Source: Prado023 sp049688395
GTDB lineage: Bacteria > Actinomycetota > Actinomycetes > S36-B12 > CAIYMF01
Reading direction: 5' to 3'
Length of the DNA stretch: 24,676 bases
Assembly (NCBI GenBank): GCA_049688395.1
Contig: JBAVKQ010000015.1
Location: 1-24,676, forward strand
How positions within the stretch are numbered: the first letter of the stretch is position 1; each line of letters starts with the position of its first letter. Below the pieces are notes generated by a model. That model was not told where the DNA came from and ran no database searches. It saw only the letters and a list, made by a program, of their open reading frames with translations. This document shows positions 15,460 to 22,720 of this stretch, in pieces. The position numbers and the translations under genes were made by a program.

Positions 15460-16281
15460 GCTGCCCTCCGTCCCGGTCTTGCCGAGGTAGGCCTCGATGA
15501 CCCTCGTGTCGGCCTTGATCTCGGCCGGCGTCCCCTCGGCGATCTTCTCACCGCGGTCGAGCACAGTGACCCGTTCGCTGACCTTCATCACCACGCTCAT
15601 GTCGTGCTCGATGAGCAGGATCGACACGCCGCGCTCGTCGCGGACGCGGTGCACGAAGTCCACGAATGTGGAGGACTCCTGCGGGTTCATCCCCGCGGTC
15701 GGCTCGTCGAGCAGCAGCACCTTGGGGCGCAGGGCCAGGGCCCGAGCCACCTCCAGGCGGCGCTGGTCGCCGTAGGACAGGTTGCGCGCGTACTCGTCCT
15801 CGGCGCCCTTGATCCCGACGAACTCGATCAGCTCGTGCGCGGTCTCGCGCGCCTGCTTCTCCTCGCGGCGCTGCTTCGGGGTCTTGAGCACCGTGCCGAA
15901 CAGGCCGGAATCCAGGTGCGAGTGCATGGCGACCATCACGTTCTCGGCAGCGGTCATAAGGTTGAACAGCCGGATGTTCTGGAACGTCCGGCCGAGCCCC
16001 TTGGAGGCGATCACGTGCGGCGGCAGCGCGGTGATCTCCTGGCCGCCCAGGTGCACGCGGCCGGTGGTCGGCTTGTACAGGCCGGTGAGCACGTTGAACA
16101 GGGTGGTCTTGCCGGCTCCGTTCGGCCCGATCAGGGACACGATCCCCTGGTCGGGCACGTTGAAGTCCACCTGGCTGACAGCGATCAGTCCGCCGAACCG
16201 GACCGAGATCGCGTCGGCGGTCAGGGCGTAGGCGTCCGTGGGCGCGGCCGCACCGGCGGCACCCGCCTGGGCGGTGCTCAC
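15451..16281 (-). CDS. livG: Branched-chain amino acid ABC importer, ATPase LivG
   Basis: The 276-residue ATPase has Walker A GPNGAGKTT, GLGRTFQNIRLFNLMTAAENVMVAMH (a LivG hallmark), signature LSYGDQRRLEVARAL, Walker B VLLLDEPTAGMNPQE and LIEHDMSVVM with the H-loop His. An Ala-rich leader of about 18 residues precedes the conserved domain. The GTG start overlaps the livM stop as GTGA, and its own TGA overlaps the livF ATG. LivG, LivF, LivM and LivH are therefore translated as a coupled block. Confidence 0.95.
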   Translation of the reverse strand: MSTAQAGAAGAAAPTDAYALTADAISVRFGGLIAVSQVDFNVPDQGIVSLIGPNGAGKTTLFNVLTGLYKPTTGRVHLGGQEITALPPHVIASKGLGRTFQNIRLFNLMTAAENVMVAMHSHLDSGLFGTVLKTPKQRREEKQARETAHELIEFVGIKGAEDEYARNLSYGDQRRLEVARALALRPKVLLLDEPTAGMNPQESSTFVDFVHRVRDERGVSILLIEHDMSVVMKVSERVTVLDRGEKIAEGTPAEIKADTRVIEAYLGKTGTEGSAR

Positions 16282-17507
16282 TTGTCGGTCCCCTCGAGGT
16301 CGGCGTGGAGGTCCTCGACCTCGGTGCGCTCGGGCTCCTGGATCAGCGCCTTGGTGCGGATCTCCGGGAACAGGCCCTCGCGGCGGAACAACATCATCAA
16401 CACCAGGATCCCGCCGAAGAGCAGGAAGTTGTAGCTCGGGAAGTTGATCGACGTGCCCAGCGCGGAGTTGATCGACTGGCCGGCCTGCGGCAGCCCGGTC
16501 GAGTTGATCCAGGCCAGCACCAGCGCCCCGATCATCACGCCCCAGACGTTGCCCATGCCGCCCAGGACCACCATCGCCAACAGGATGATCGAGATCGAGA
16601 AGTTGAACCGGTCGGCGAACACCCCGTTGACGTGGATGGCGAAGACCACGCCGCCCAGGCCACCCATGAACGCGCCGATGGCGTACGCGTAGAGCTTGGA
16701 GCGCATCAGCGGCACGCCCATCATCGAGGCCGCCAGCTCGTCCTCACGGATCGCCAGCCAGGCCCGACCCAACCGGCCCTGCCGGATCCGCAGGGACACG
16801 AACACCGCCACGCCCACGACCACCGAGAACAGCAGGAACTTGGTGCCCAGGTCGAAGGGCCCCAGGGCTGCGGTGCCGGGCAGGACCGAGATGGGGTCCA
16901 GGGGGGTGATGCCCTTGGTCCCGTTGGACAGGTTGAACCCGCCGATGTCCTCACCGTTGAGGAAGACCTGCGGGATGATCTCGCCGAACCCGAGGGTGAC
17001 GATGGCCAGGTAGTCGCTCTTCAGGCGCAATGTCGGGGCGCCGATCAGGATGCCGAAGAACGCGGTCACGCAGCCGGCGAGGATCAGCACCAACCACCAG
17101 TTGATGTGCACGCCGATGCTCTCGGGCGGCGCGGCGCTGAGGAAGTGGAAGTTCAGACCGTGCTCGGCGCCGAGGAAGAAGCTCATCAACCAGCCCGCGC
17201 AGTAGCCGCCGATGGCCCAGAACGCGACGAAGCCGAGGTCGAGCAGGCCTGCGTAGCCGACCACGATGTTCAGGCCGATCGCGCAGATCACCCACACGAT
17301 GGCTTCGTTGACCGCGGTCAGCGGCATCCATTTCTGGAAGAAGTCCTGCACGGACGTCGGGGTGCTGCTCAGGCCGAACCGGTAGAACGCCCAGAGCCCG
17401 AGGGCGGCGACGATGAAGCCGATGGCCCAGCGGCGGTTGGTGGCCCTGATCAACTCCTCCGAGGGAGGGGCCGAGGGGATCTTCGCGTCGATCGTTGGGG
17501 TCGCCAT
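16278..17507 (-). CDS. livM: Branched-chain amino acid ABC importer, permease LivM
   Basis: The 409-residue permease has an extended N-terminus with an extra helix (WAIGFIVAALGLWAFYRFGL), then LivM-type transmembrane segments: GLNIVVGYAGLLDLGFVAFWAIGGYCAGWLMSF and GAPTLRLKSDYLAIVTLGFGEIIPQ, the cytoplasmic EAA-like loop contacting the ATPases, and AIGAFMGGLGGVVFAIHVNG. The cytoplasmic C-terminus is acidic. A four-base gap separates it from livH. The length is at the upper end for LivM because of the N-terminal helix. Confidence 0.95.
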   Translation of the reverse strand: MATPTIDAKIPSAPPSEELIRATNRRWAIGFIVAALGLWAFYRFGLSSTPTSVQDFFQKWMPLTAVNEAIVWVICAIGLNIVVGYAGLLDLGFVAFWAIGGYCAGWLMSFFLGAEHGLNFHFLSAAPPESIGVHINWWLVLILAGCVTAFFGILIGAPTLRLKSDYLAIVTLGFGEIIPQVFLNGEDIGGFNLSNGTKGITPLDPISVLPGTAALGPFDLGTKFLLFSVVVGVAVFVSLRIRQGRLGRAWLAIREDELAASMMGVPLMRSKLYAYAIGAFMGGLGGVVFAIHVNGVFADRFNFSISIILLAMVVLGGMGNVWGVMIGALVLAWINSTGLPQAGQSINSALGTSINFPSYNFLLFGGILVLMMLFRREGLFPEIRTKALIQEPERTEVEDLHADLEGTDK

Positions 17508-17511
17508 GGCG

Positions 17512-18564
17512 CTACACCTTCTCCACCGTCGGTTGGCCGAGGATCCCGGTGGGTTTGAAGACCAGCACGAGGATGAGGATCGAGAACACCACGGTCTGGG
17601 ACCACTTCTGGCCCAGGGAGTGGGGCAGGCCGTCGTTGAGGCCCTGGATGATGCCGATCAGGAAACCGCCCAGGACCGCGCCTGCGAGGTTGCCGATGCC
17701 ACCGAGCACCGCGGCGGTGAAGGCGATCAGGCCCAGCTGGAAGCCGAAGTCGTACCTCGTGGTCCCCACCGACTGCAGGAACAGCAGACCCGCTGCACCG
17801 GCCATCGCCCCGCCGAGGGCGAACGTGAACGCGATGGTGCGGTCGACGTTGATGCCCATCAGCCGGGCGGCGTCCTGGTCCTGCGCGGTGGCCCGCATGG
17901 CGCGGCCCTGCTTGGTGCGCTGCACGACATAGGTCAGCAGCAGCAGGACCGGAATCGTGAACGACACGACCATGATGGTCGTGTACTGGATCGTCACATC
18001 GCCGACTCCGATGCCGCCCGCGGGCACGACGGTCGGCCACTGCCGAGGGGTCGTGCCGTTCCACTTCAAGCCGATGAACTGCAGGATGAAGCTCATGCCG
18101 ACGGCCGTGATCAGGGACGCCAGCTTCGGTGCCCGGCGCAGCCGTCGGTAGGCCACGCGTTCGATGACCACGTTGATGGTGGCCCCGAACGCCATCGCGC
18201 CCACGAGCGCGAGCAGCATCAGCGCCCAGTTCCGGGGGCTCGAGGCGTCGGCGCCGAGCAGGTCGACCATGACCACGGCCGAGAAGATCGTGGAGAGCAT
18301 GAACAGGTCACCGTGGGCGAAGTTGATCAGCTCGATGATGCCGTAGACCAGTGTGTAGCCCAGGGCGATCAGTGCGTAGAGCGCACCGTTGCCGATGCCG
18401 TAGAGCAGGCTGTTGAAGAACTGCGTGGGGCTGGCGAGCAGGTTCCAGACCAGCCAGGCGAACACCCCGGCGAGCAGGACCACCCCGAGCAGCCGCCCGA
18501 CGGCCTCCTTGCGCGTCATCGCGATGCGCATCTCGGCAGACTCGATGGCGGTGGCTGTGGTCAT
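17512..18564 (-). CDS. livH: Branched-chain amino acid ABC importer, permease LivH
   Basis: The 350-residue permease shows LivH landmarks: LLYGIGNGALYALIALGYTLVYGIIELINFAHGDLFML, RLRRAPKLASLITAVGMSFILQ, RAMRATAQDQDAARLMGINVDRTIAFTFALGGAMAGAAGLL (the ATPase-coupling loop) and FTAAVLGGIGNLAGAVLGGFLIGIIQ. One extra hydrophobic segment lies at the N-terminus. The ATG is preceded by AGGAG at seven bases. A strong hairpin separates it from the binding-protein gene upstream, so it is probably transcribed at a lower level than that gene. Confidence 0.95.
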   Translation of the reverse strand: MTTATAIESAEMRIAMTRKEAVGRLLGVVLLAGVFAWLVWNLLASPTQFFNSLLYGIGNGALYALIALGYTLVYGIIELINFAHGDLFMLSTIFSAVVMVDLLGADASSPRNWALMLLALVGAMAFGATINVVIERVAYRRLRRAPKLASLITAVGMSFILQFIGLKWNGTTPRQWPTVVPAGGIGVGDVTIQYTTIMVVSFTIPVLLLLTYVVQRTKQGRAMRATAQDQDAARLMGINVDRTIAFTFALGGAMAGAAGLLFLQSVGTTRYDFGFQLGLIAFTAAVLGGIGNLAGAVLGGFLIGIIQGLNDGLPHSLGQKWSQTVVFSILILVLVFKPTGILGQPTVEKV

Positions 18565-18633
18565 GGGCGTGCTCCTGTCGTCCTGGGACGCTGCTCGGGT
18601 GCTGCCGTGGCTGGGCCTGATCCGGACCGCTCA

Positions 18634-18671
18634 GCGAGGAGGGGTGGCCAGTGCCGGCCACCCCTCCTCGC
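18634..18671 (-). terminator. Hairpin between the binding-protein and livH genes
   Basis: Arms 18634-18649 and 18656-18671 are perfect 16-base complements around a six-base loop (AGTGCC). The hairpin begins seven bases past the binding-protein TAG and ends about 70 bases before livH. There is no T-tract. It may act as a partial terminator or as an RNA-stabilising stem that leaves more message for the binding protein than for the permeases. Confidence 0.75.
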
Positions 18672-18678
18672 ACTGCCG

Positions 18679-19953
18679 CTAGTTCACCGGCCAGGGCATC
18701 ACAAGTGCTTCCTTGCCGTCGGTCATGCGCAGGACGGAGATGTCCTTGTTGTTGGTGTCACCCGTGGCCGGATCGATCTTGATCTCCTTGCCGATCACGG
18801 ATTCCTCCGCCGGGATCGTCACGCCGGCGCCGCCGAAGATCGCGTCGGTCACACTCGCGCGGGTCCCGTCCGAGCGGGAGATCGCATCGAGGATCACCTG
18901 GGTCGCGGCCACGCCGTAGAGGGCGTAGGACGAGGCCGGCGGCTCGTTGTACTTCGCCTGGTACGCCTCGGTCAGCTGAGCGCCGAGACCGCCCTGGGCG
19001 ATCAGCGACGACTGGTCCAGGCCGGCGAACGTCAGGTACATCCCCTCGGCCTCGGGCTGGGCCTGCAGGGCCGGGTACCCGGTGAAGCCGTCGGGACCCA
19101 TCATCTTCACGGCGTCGTTGTCACCGAGCACGCTGAACTTGTCCTTGACCAGCTGGCCACCGTTGTTGTCGTGGATGCCGCCGATGTACAGGCAGTCGGG
19201 GTTCGTGGCCTTGATCTGCTCGAAGAAGGCCGAGTAGTTGGGCTGCTTGAGGTCCCAGGGCTCGTTGCCGAGGATCTCGATGCCCTGCTTCGCGGCCTCG
19301 TCGGCGAACGCCCTGGCCACACCCTGGCCGTAGGTCTGGTTGTCATTGATGACGAAGCACTTCTTGACCCCGAGCTCCTTGGCCATGAACTGCGCCGCAG
19401 CCGAACCCTGGTAGTCATCGGTGGTGATCACGCGGGCGAAGTTGCGCTTGCCCGTCGGGTAGAAGATGTCGGGCTCGCCGGGATCCCACTCCTTGGTCAG
19501 ACCGGGGTTGGTGTTGGCGTGCGACACCATCAGCATCGGGCCGTTGGGGTCCTGGTTGAGCACCGGCACGATGATCTTCGCGCAGCCGGAGTTGTAGGTG
19601 CCCATCACCGCCACCTCGTTGGTGTTGGCCACGTGGTCCTGCGCGTTCTTCGCACAGGTCGCGTCGTCCCAGGCACCCTTGGCCGCCGTGGAGTCGTCGT
19701 ACTCCTTGAGCTCGATGGTGAAGTCGCCGGCCTTGTAGCCGATCTGCTCGAGGTAGAGCTTGATCATGTTGTTGGTGGACTCCGAGGCCGCACCGGCCGA
19801 GCCCTGCAGCGGCAGGTCAGTGGAGATCACCAGGGTCTTGCCACCCCCGGCTCCCCCGCTGGCACCATCCGAAGCCGTGTCCGAGGACCCGCATGCGGCC
19901 AGTGCGAGCGCGGATGCCGCGGCCACTGCCCCAAACTTCATCGTCTTGCCCAT
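18679..19953 (-). CDS. livK: Liv-type ABC importer, periplasmic-binding lipoprotein
   Basis: The 424-residue product has a lipoprotein signal with LAAC (Cys21) and a Gly/Ser/Ala linker, then a type I periplasmic-binding fold: LVISTDLPLQGSAGAASES, VAVMGTYNSGCAKIIVPVLNQ (hinge/ligand strand), MVSHANTNPGLT, VITTDDYQGSAAAQFMA, KKCFVINDNQTYGQGVARAFADEAAKQGI and the CLYIGGIHDNNGGQLVK region. It captures the ligand outside the membrane and delivers it to LivHM. The ligand class is branched-chain amino acids by family, but relatives bind amides, urea or aromatic compounds, and I cannot decide from residues alone. The ATG has AAGGA seven bases upstream. The gene name is by family, not ligand proof. 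Confidence 0.9.
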   Translation of the reverse strand: MGKTMKFGAVAAASALALAACGSSDTASDGASGGAGGGKTLVISTDLPLQGSAGAASESTNNMIKLYLEQIGYKAGDFTIELKEYDDSTAAKGAWDDATCAKNAQDHVANTNEVAVMGTYNSGCAKIIVPVLNQDPNGPMLMVSHANTNPGLTKEWDPGEPDIFYPTGKRNFARVITTDDYQGSAAAQFMAKELGVKKCFVINDNQTYGQGVARAFADEAAKQGIEILGNEPWDLKQPNYSAFFEQIKATNPDCLYIGGIHDNNGGQLVKDKFSVLGDNDAVKMMGPDGFTGYPALQAQPEAEGMYLTFAGLDQSSLIAQGGLGAQLTEAYQAKYNEPPASSYALYGVAATQVILDAISRSDGTRASVTDAIFGGAGVTIPAEESVIGKEIKIDPATGDTNNKDISVLRMTDGKEALVMPWPVN

Positions 19954-20007
19954 TGTCGTCCTTCGCTGGAGGCGGTCGTGCCCGCGGGAGCGGACACTGT
20001 GGGCCGG

Positions 20008-20013
20008 AAACTA
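20008..20013 (-). promoter_or_regulatory. Candidate -10 box of the liv operon
   Basis: TAGTTT on the minus strand fits TANNNT. It would start transcription near position 20000, leaving a leader of about 46 nt before the binding-protein ATG. The -35 is not clear. Confidence 0.35.
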
Positions 20014-20056
20014 CCGCATCGAATGTGCTCGGAGTACCACCCCACGGGGGCGTAAG

Positions 20057-20072
20057 GTAACGGATTTGTTAC
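20057..20072. promoter_or_regulatory. GTAAC-n6-GTTAC operator-like element upstream of the liv operon
   Basis: A 16-bp site with inverted five-base arms, about 60 bp upstream of the predicted start of transcription. The spacing (AC-n9-AC on either strand) is that described for actinobacterial GlnR sites, so nitrogen control is possible. Inference only. Confidence 0.35.
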
Positions 20073-20140
20073 GGCGTGTCCGCGCTCCAGGGACCCCGGG
20101 GATCGGGCGGGCATCGGGTTTCGGCGCGAGGGACTGTCGG

Positions 20141-20719
20141 CTACGGCGCGGCGTCGGGCTGATCGAGCACGCGACGAGCGACGTCGACCATCGGGATACG
20201 GGCGTCCATGGCGGCGCGCTGCAACCAGCCGAACGCGGTCGGCTCGTCCCAGTCGAACTGGGCCTGCAGGTGCGCGCGAGCGCGTTCGATGAGCTTGCGC
20301 GCCTCGAGTCGCCCCGTCAGCTCGGCCACTCCGGCGCGCAGCTCCTGCACCTCGGCGAACCGGGTGCGCGCGATCTCGATCGCCGGGCGCAGGTCGGCCA
20401 TCGTGAAGGGCTTGACCACGTAGCCCTGGACGCCGGCGGCCAGTGCCCGCTCCACGAGATCGGACTGGCTGAACGCGGTGAGCAGCACGATCGGGGCGAT
20501 CGCGTCGGCACCGAGGACCTCGGCCGCCGACACCCCGTCCAGCACCGGCATCTTGACGTCCATCAGCACGACGTCCGGGCGCAGCTCGCGCACCAGGCGG
20601 ATCCCGGACTCGCCGTCACCGGCCTCGCCCACGACCTCGTAGCCGGCCTCGGCGAGCATCTCCACGAGGTCCAGGCGGATCAGCGCCTCGTCCTCGACGA
20701 CCACCACGCGCACCGGCAC
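20141..20719 (-). CDS. pdtaR: ANTAR-domain response regulator, PdtaR type
   Basis: The product has 192 residues from GTG 20719. The N-terminal receiver domain (about 1-120) shows VVVEDEALIRLDLVEML (acidic pocket), the phospho-acceptor Asp in VLMDVKMP, the conserved Thr in LLTAF and the Lys in VVKPF. A coiled linker (RFAEVQELRAGVAELTGRLEARK) leads into a C-terminal ANTAR domain with AxxxL-type residues and FGWLQRAAMDARIPMVDVARRVL. ANTAR proteins bind paired RNA hairpins and stop termination when phosphorylated; the usual partner PdtaS is not in this window. A GTG at 20728 would add three residues. I prefer 20719 because TAGGGT lies seven bases upstream, which suggests a leaderless message, and no ribosome site is present. 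Confidence 0.93.
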   Translation of the reverse strand: MPVRVVVVEDEALIRLDLVEMLAEAGYEVVGEAGDGESGIRLVRELRPDVVLMDVKMPVLDGVSAAEVLGADAIAPIVLLTAFSQSDLVERALAAGVQGYVVKPFTMADLRPAIEIARTRFAEVQELRAGVAELTGRLEARKLIERARAHLQAQFDWDEPTAFGWLQRAAMDARIPMVDVARRVLDQPDAAP

Positions 20720-20726
20720 GGCGCCC

Positions 20727-20732
20727 ACCCTA
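20727..20732 (-). promoter_or_regulatory. Candidate -10 box of pdtaR (leaderless)
   Basis: TAGGGT on the minus strand, seven bases before the GTG at 20719. It overlaps the alternative GTG at 20728, which argues against that codon being used. Confidence 0.45.
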
Positions 20733-20771
20733 GTCGCGGGCCGGGAGGCGGGTCGGCGAGCGCCGGTCGAC

Positions 20772-20777
20772 TACGAT
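20772..20777 (+). promoter_or_regulatory. Candidate -10 box of the tRNA gene
   Basis: TACGAT fits TANNNT and ends nine bases before the first base of the mature tRNA, placing the transcription start just inside a very short 5' leader. Confidence 0.4.
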
Positions 20778-20786
20778 GACCGCATC

Positions 20787-20863
20787 GCCCCGGTATCCCA
20801 ACCGGCAGAGGAAGCGGTCTCAAAAACCGTCCAGTGTGGGTTCGAATCCCACCCGGGGCACCA
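20787..20863 (+). tRNA. tRNA-Leu(CAA) with a short, class I variable region
   Basis: A full cloverleaf can be drawn. Acceptor GCCCCGG (20787-20793) pairs with CCGGGGC (20853-20859). The D-arm is 20796-20812. The anticodon stem GCGGT/ACCGT encloses loop CTCAAAA (20819-20825), giving anticodon CAA at 20821-20823. The T-arm GTGGG/CCCAC has loop TTCGAAT. The discriminator is A, and CCA is encoded. The D-loop AACCGGCAG followed by A is the leucine-type arrangement with a three-base-pair D-stem, and A73 also fits leucine. The variable region is only five bases (CCAGT), whereas bacterial tRNA-Leu normally has a long extra arm. It should read UUG. The isotype rests on anticodon, D-loop and A73. It is divergent from pdtaR. 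Confidence 0.85.
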
Positions 20864-20920
20864 CACCGGCCGCCCGGGGGCCAGCGGGACAGGTCGGGCG
20901 GCGGCCCCGGTCTGCGGCGG

Positions 20921-20974
20921 GCGCAGGTCAGACGGCGGGCGCAGGTCAGACGGCGGGCGCAGGTCAGACGGCCA
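20921..20974. repeat. Three 18-bp tandem copies covering the nusB stop codon
   Basis: Units start at 20921, 20939 and 20957; the first two are identical and the third differs only at its end, inside nusB. Read on the minus strand each copy carries an in-frame TGA, so nusB ends AV-stop and is followed by PAPAV-stop, PAPAV-stop. The period is six codons. Confidence 0.9.
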
Positions 20975-21389
20975 GGCGGGGGCGCAGGTCGAGGATGCGC
21001 GCGAGGACTCCGTTGACGAACGCGGGCGACTCATCGGTGGACAGGCCGCGCACCAGCGTCACGGCCTCGTCGATGACCACGGCATCGGGCACGTCCGGGC
21101 ACCACAGCAGTTCGTAGACGCCGATCCGCAGGACGTTGCGGTCCACGGCGGGCATCCGATCCAACGCCCAGCCGGCCGAGTACGTGCGCAGCAGCTCGTC
21201 GATGCGCACCCGGTGTGCGCTGACCCCCTCGACGAGCGTGGCGACGTACGGGTTCGGCTTCGGCGGGGTCCGGGCGGCGCCCTCGGCCAACGGGCGCTCG
21301 CCGAGGATGTCGATCGGGGATACCCCGCGCACCTCCGCGGCGTACAGGATGTCCAGCGCGCGCTTGCGCGCCTTGCTGCGTGCGCTCAC
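20964..21389 (-). CDS. nusB: Transcription antitermination factor NusB
   Basis: The 141-residue product is normal length for the family. It starts SARSKARKRALDILYAAEVRG, the conserved NusB N-terminus that contacts boxA RNA, and contains LLRTYSAGWALDRMPAVDRNVLRIGVYELLW and VVIDEAVTLVRGLSTDESPAFVNGVLARI, both diagnostic. It pairs with NusE (S10) on boxA RNA to keep rRNA transcription processive. The GTG is three bases past the efp stop with no strong ribosome site, so it probably relies on ribosomes finishing efp. The 3' end lies in an 18-bp tandem repeat. Confidence 0.95.
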   Translation of the reverse strand: MSARSKARKRALDILYAAEVRGVSPIDILGERPLAEGAARTPPKPNPYVATLVEGVSAHRVRIDELLRTYSAGWALDRMPAVDRNVLRIGVYELLWCPDVPDAVVIDEAVTLVRGLSTDESPAFVNGVLARILDLRPRLAV

Positions 21390-21392
21390 CGG

Positions 21393-21953
<561 letters not shown>

Positions 21954-22072
21954 GGTTCTCCCAGGTGGGTGCGGGTGTGGGGCATTCGGATCGGGGCGTG
22001 CGGCGCCGCGAGCGGTGCGACGGCAGGGGGCAAGGGTACCGGTTCGCCGGGGGGCGCCGTGAAATCATGGCG

Positions 22073-22148
22073 TGGCCCACTGGCCCACTGGCCCACTGGC
22101 TGCGGGGCTGCGGGGCTGCGGGGCTATGTGGCTGCGGGGCTATGTGGC
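22073..22148. repeat. Mixed octamer tandem array between aroQ and efp
   Basis: Units of eight bases in one register: TGGCCCAC three times (22073-22096), a half unit TGGC (22097-22100), TGCGGGGC three times (22101-22124), then TATGTGGC, TGCGGGGC, TATGTGGC (22125-22148). The aroQ stop (22140-22142) lies in the last units, so the array appears to have grown out of the aroQ 3' end toward efp. It occupies the place where many actinobacteria carry a Xaa-Pro peptidase gene. Confidence 0.9.
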
Positions 22149-22577
22149 AGCGCCGGAGCCGATCGCATCGAGGGCCAACAGGTAGGAGTCGACGCCGAAG
22201 CCGGCGATGACCCCGCTGGCCACCGCGGAGATCACCGACACGTGTCGGAACTCCTCGCGGGCGTGCGGGTTGCTCAGGTGCACCTCGACCAACGGGGCGG
22301 TGCGCAGCGCGGCTGCGTCGCGCAGGGCGTAGGAGTAGTGCGTGAACGCGGCCGGGTTGAGCACCACGGGGATCCGCTCGTCAGCGGCCTGGTGCAGCCA
22401 GCCGATCAACTCGGACTCCGAATCGGTCTGGCGCACGTCGACGTCCAGCCCCAGCTGCGCCCCGTACGCGACCACGCGCTGGGCGAGATCGGCGAACGTC
22501 GTCGACCCGTAGATGTCGGGCTCCCGGGTGCCCAGGCGCCCGAGGTTGGGTCCGTTCAGGACGAGCACAGCGCGCAT
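22140..22577 (-). CDS. aroQ: Type II 3-dehydroquinate dehydratase
   Basis: From ATG 22577 the product has 145 residues, the family norm. The frame is open to 22649 but the added residues have no family match. Seen: LNGPNLGRLGTREPDIYG with catalytic Arg18 and Tyr23, the NPAAFTHYSYALRDA stretch (active-site Asn and general acid-base region) and EVHLSNPHAREEFRHVS with the catalytic His. It converts 3-dehydroquinate to 3-dehydroshikimate by the trans elimination of the dodecameric type II enzyme, downstream of AroB in the shikimate pathway. The stop codon lies in an octamer repeat array. Confidence 0.95.
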   Translation of the reverse strand: MRAVLVLNGPNLGRLGTREPDIYGSTTFADLAQRVVAYGAQLGLDVDVRQTDSESELIGWLHQAADERIPVVLNPAAFTHYSYALRDAAALRTAPLVEVHLSNPHAREEFRHVSVISAVASGVIAGFGVDSYLLALDAIGSGAAT

Positions 22578-22620
22578 GCTGCGGACCCACCGGGCACCGC
22601 CCGCCGGTGCTCCGATTCCC

Positions 22621-22654
22621 GACACGTGCACCGCGCATCCGCGGAGCACGTGTC
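22621..22654. terminator. Strong hairpin between aroB and aroQ
   Basis: Arms GACACGTGCACCGCG (22621-22635) and CGCGGAGCACGTGTC (22640-22654) pair over 15 positions with a single A-A mismatch and a four-base loop CATC. It lies 66 bases past the aroB stop and 44 bases before the aroQ start. No T-tract. It is either a terminator or attenuator or an operator; each arm also contains the palindrome CACGTG. Confidence 0.65.
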
Positions 22655-22670
22655 CAGGAATGGAGCACGA

Positions 22671-22709
22671 GCGGGCGGTGCGGTCGGTGGGCGCGGGCGG
22701 TGCGGTCGG
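22671..22709. repeat. Two direct copies at 22-bp period downstream of aroB
   Basis: GCGGGCGGTGCGGTCGG occurs at 22671-22687 and 22693-22709. It is another short tandem duplication immediately past a gene end (aroB stop at 22721-22723 on the minus strand). Confidence 0.8.
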
Positions 22710-22720
22710 AGTGGGCCGGC

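Noticed and set aside
17413..20055. An 880-codon open frame on the plus strand opposite the liv genes
   Set aside because: Antisense shadow of livM, livH and the binding-protein gene, with no start signal and no family resemblance.
20787..20863. The tRNA as a UCA-anticodon (selenocysteine or suppressor) tRNA
   Set aside because: The stem boundaries and T33 place CAA, not TCA, at positions 34-36, and the acceptor stem has the ordinary seven base pairs.
20787..20863. The tRNA as an attachment site for an integrated element
   Set aside because: No integrase and no repeat of the tRNA 3' end are visible in the flanks within the window.
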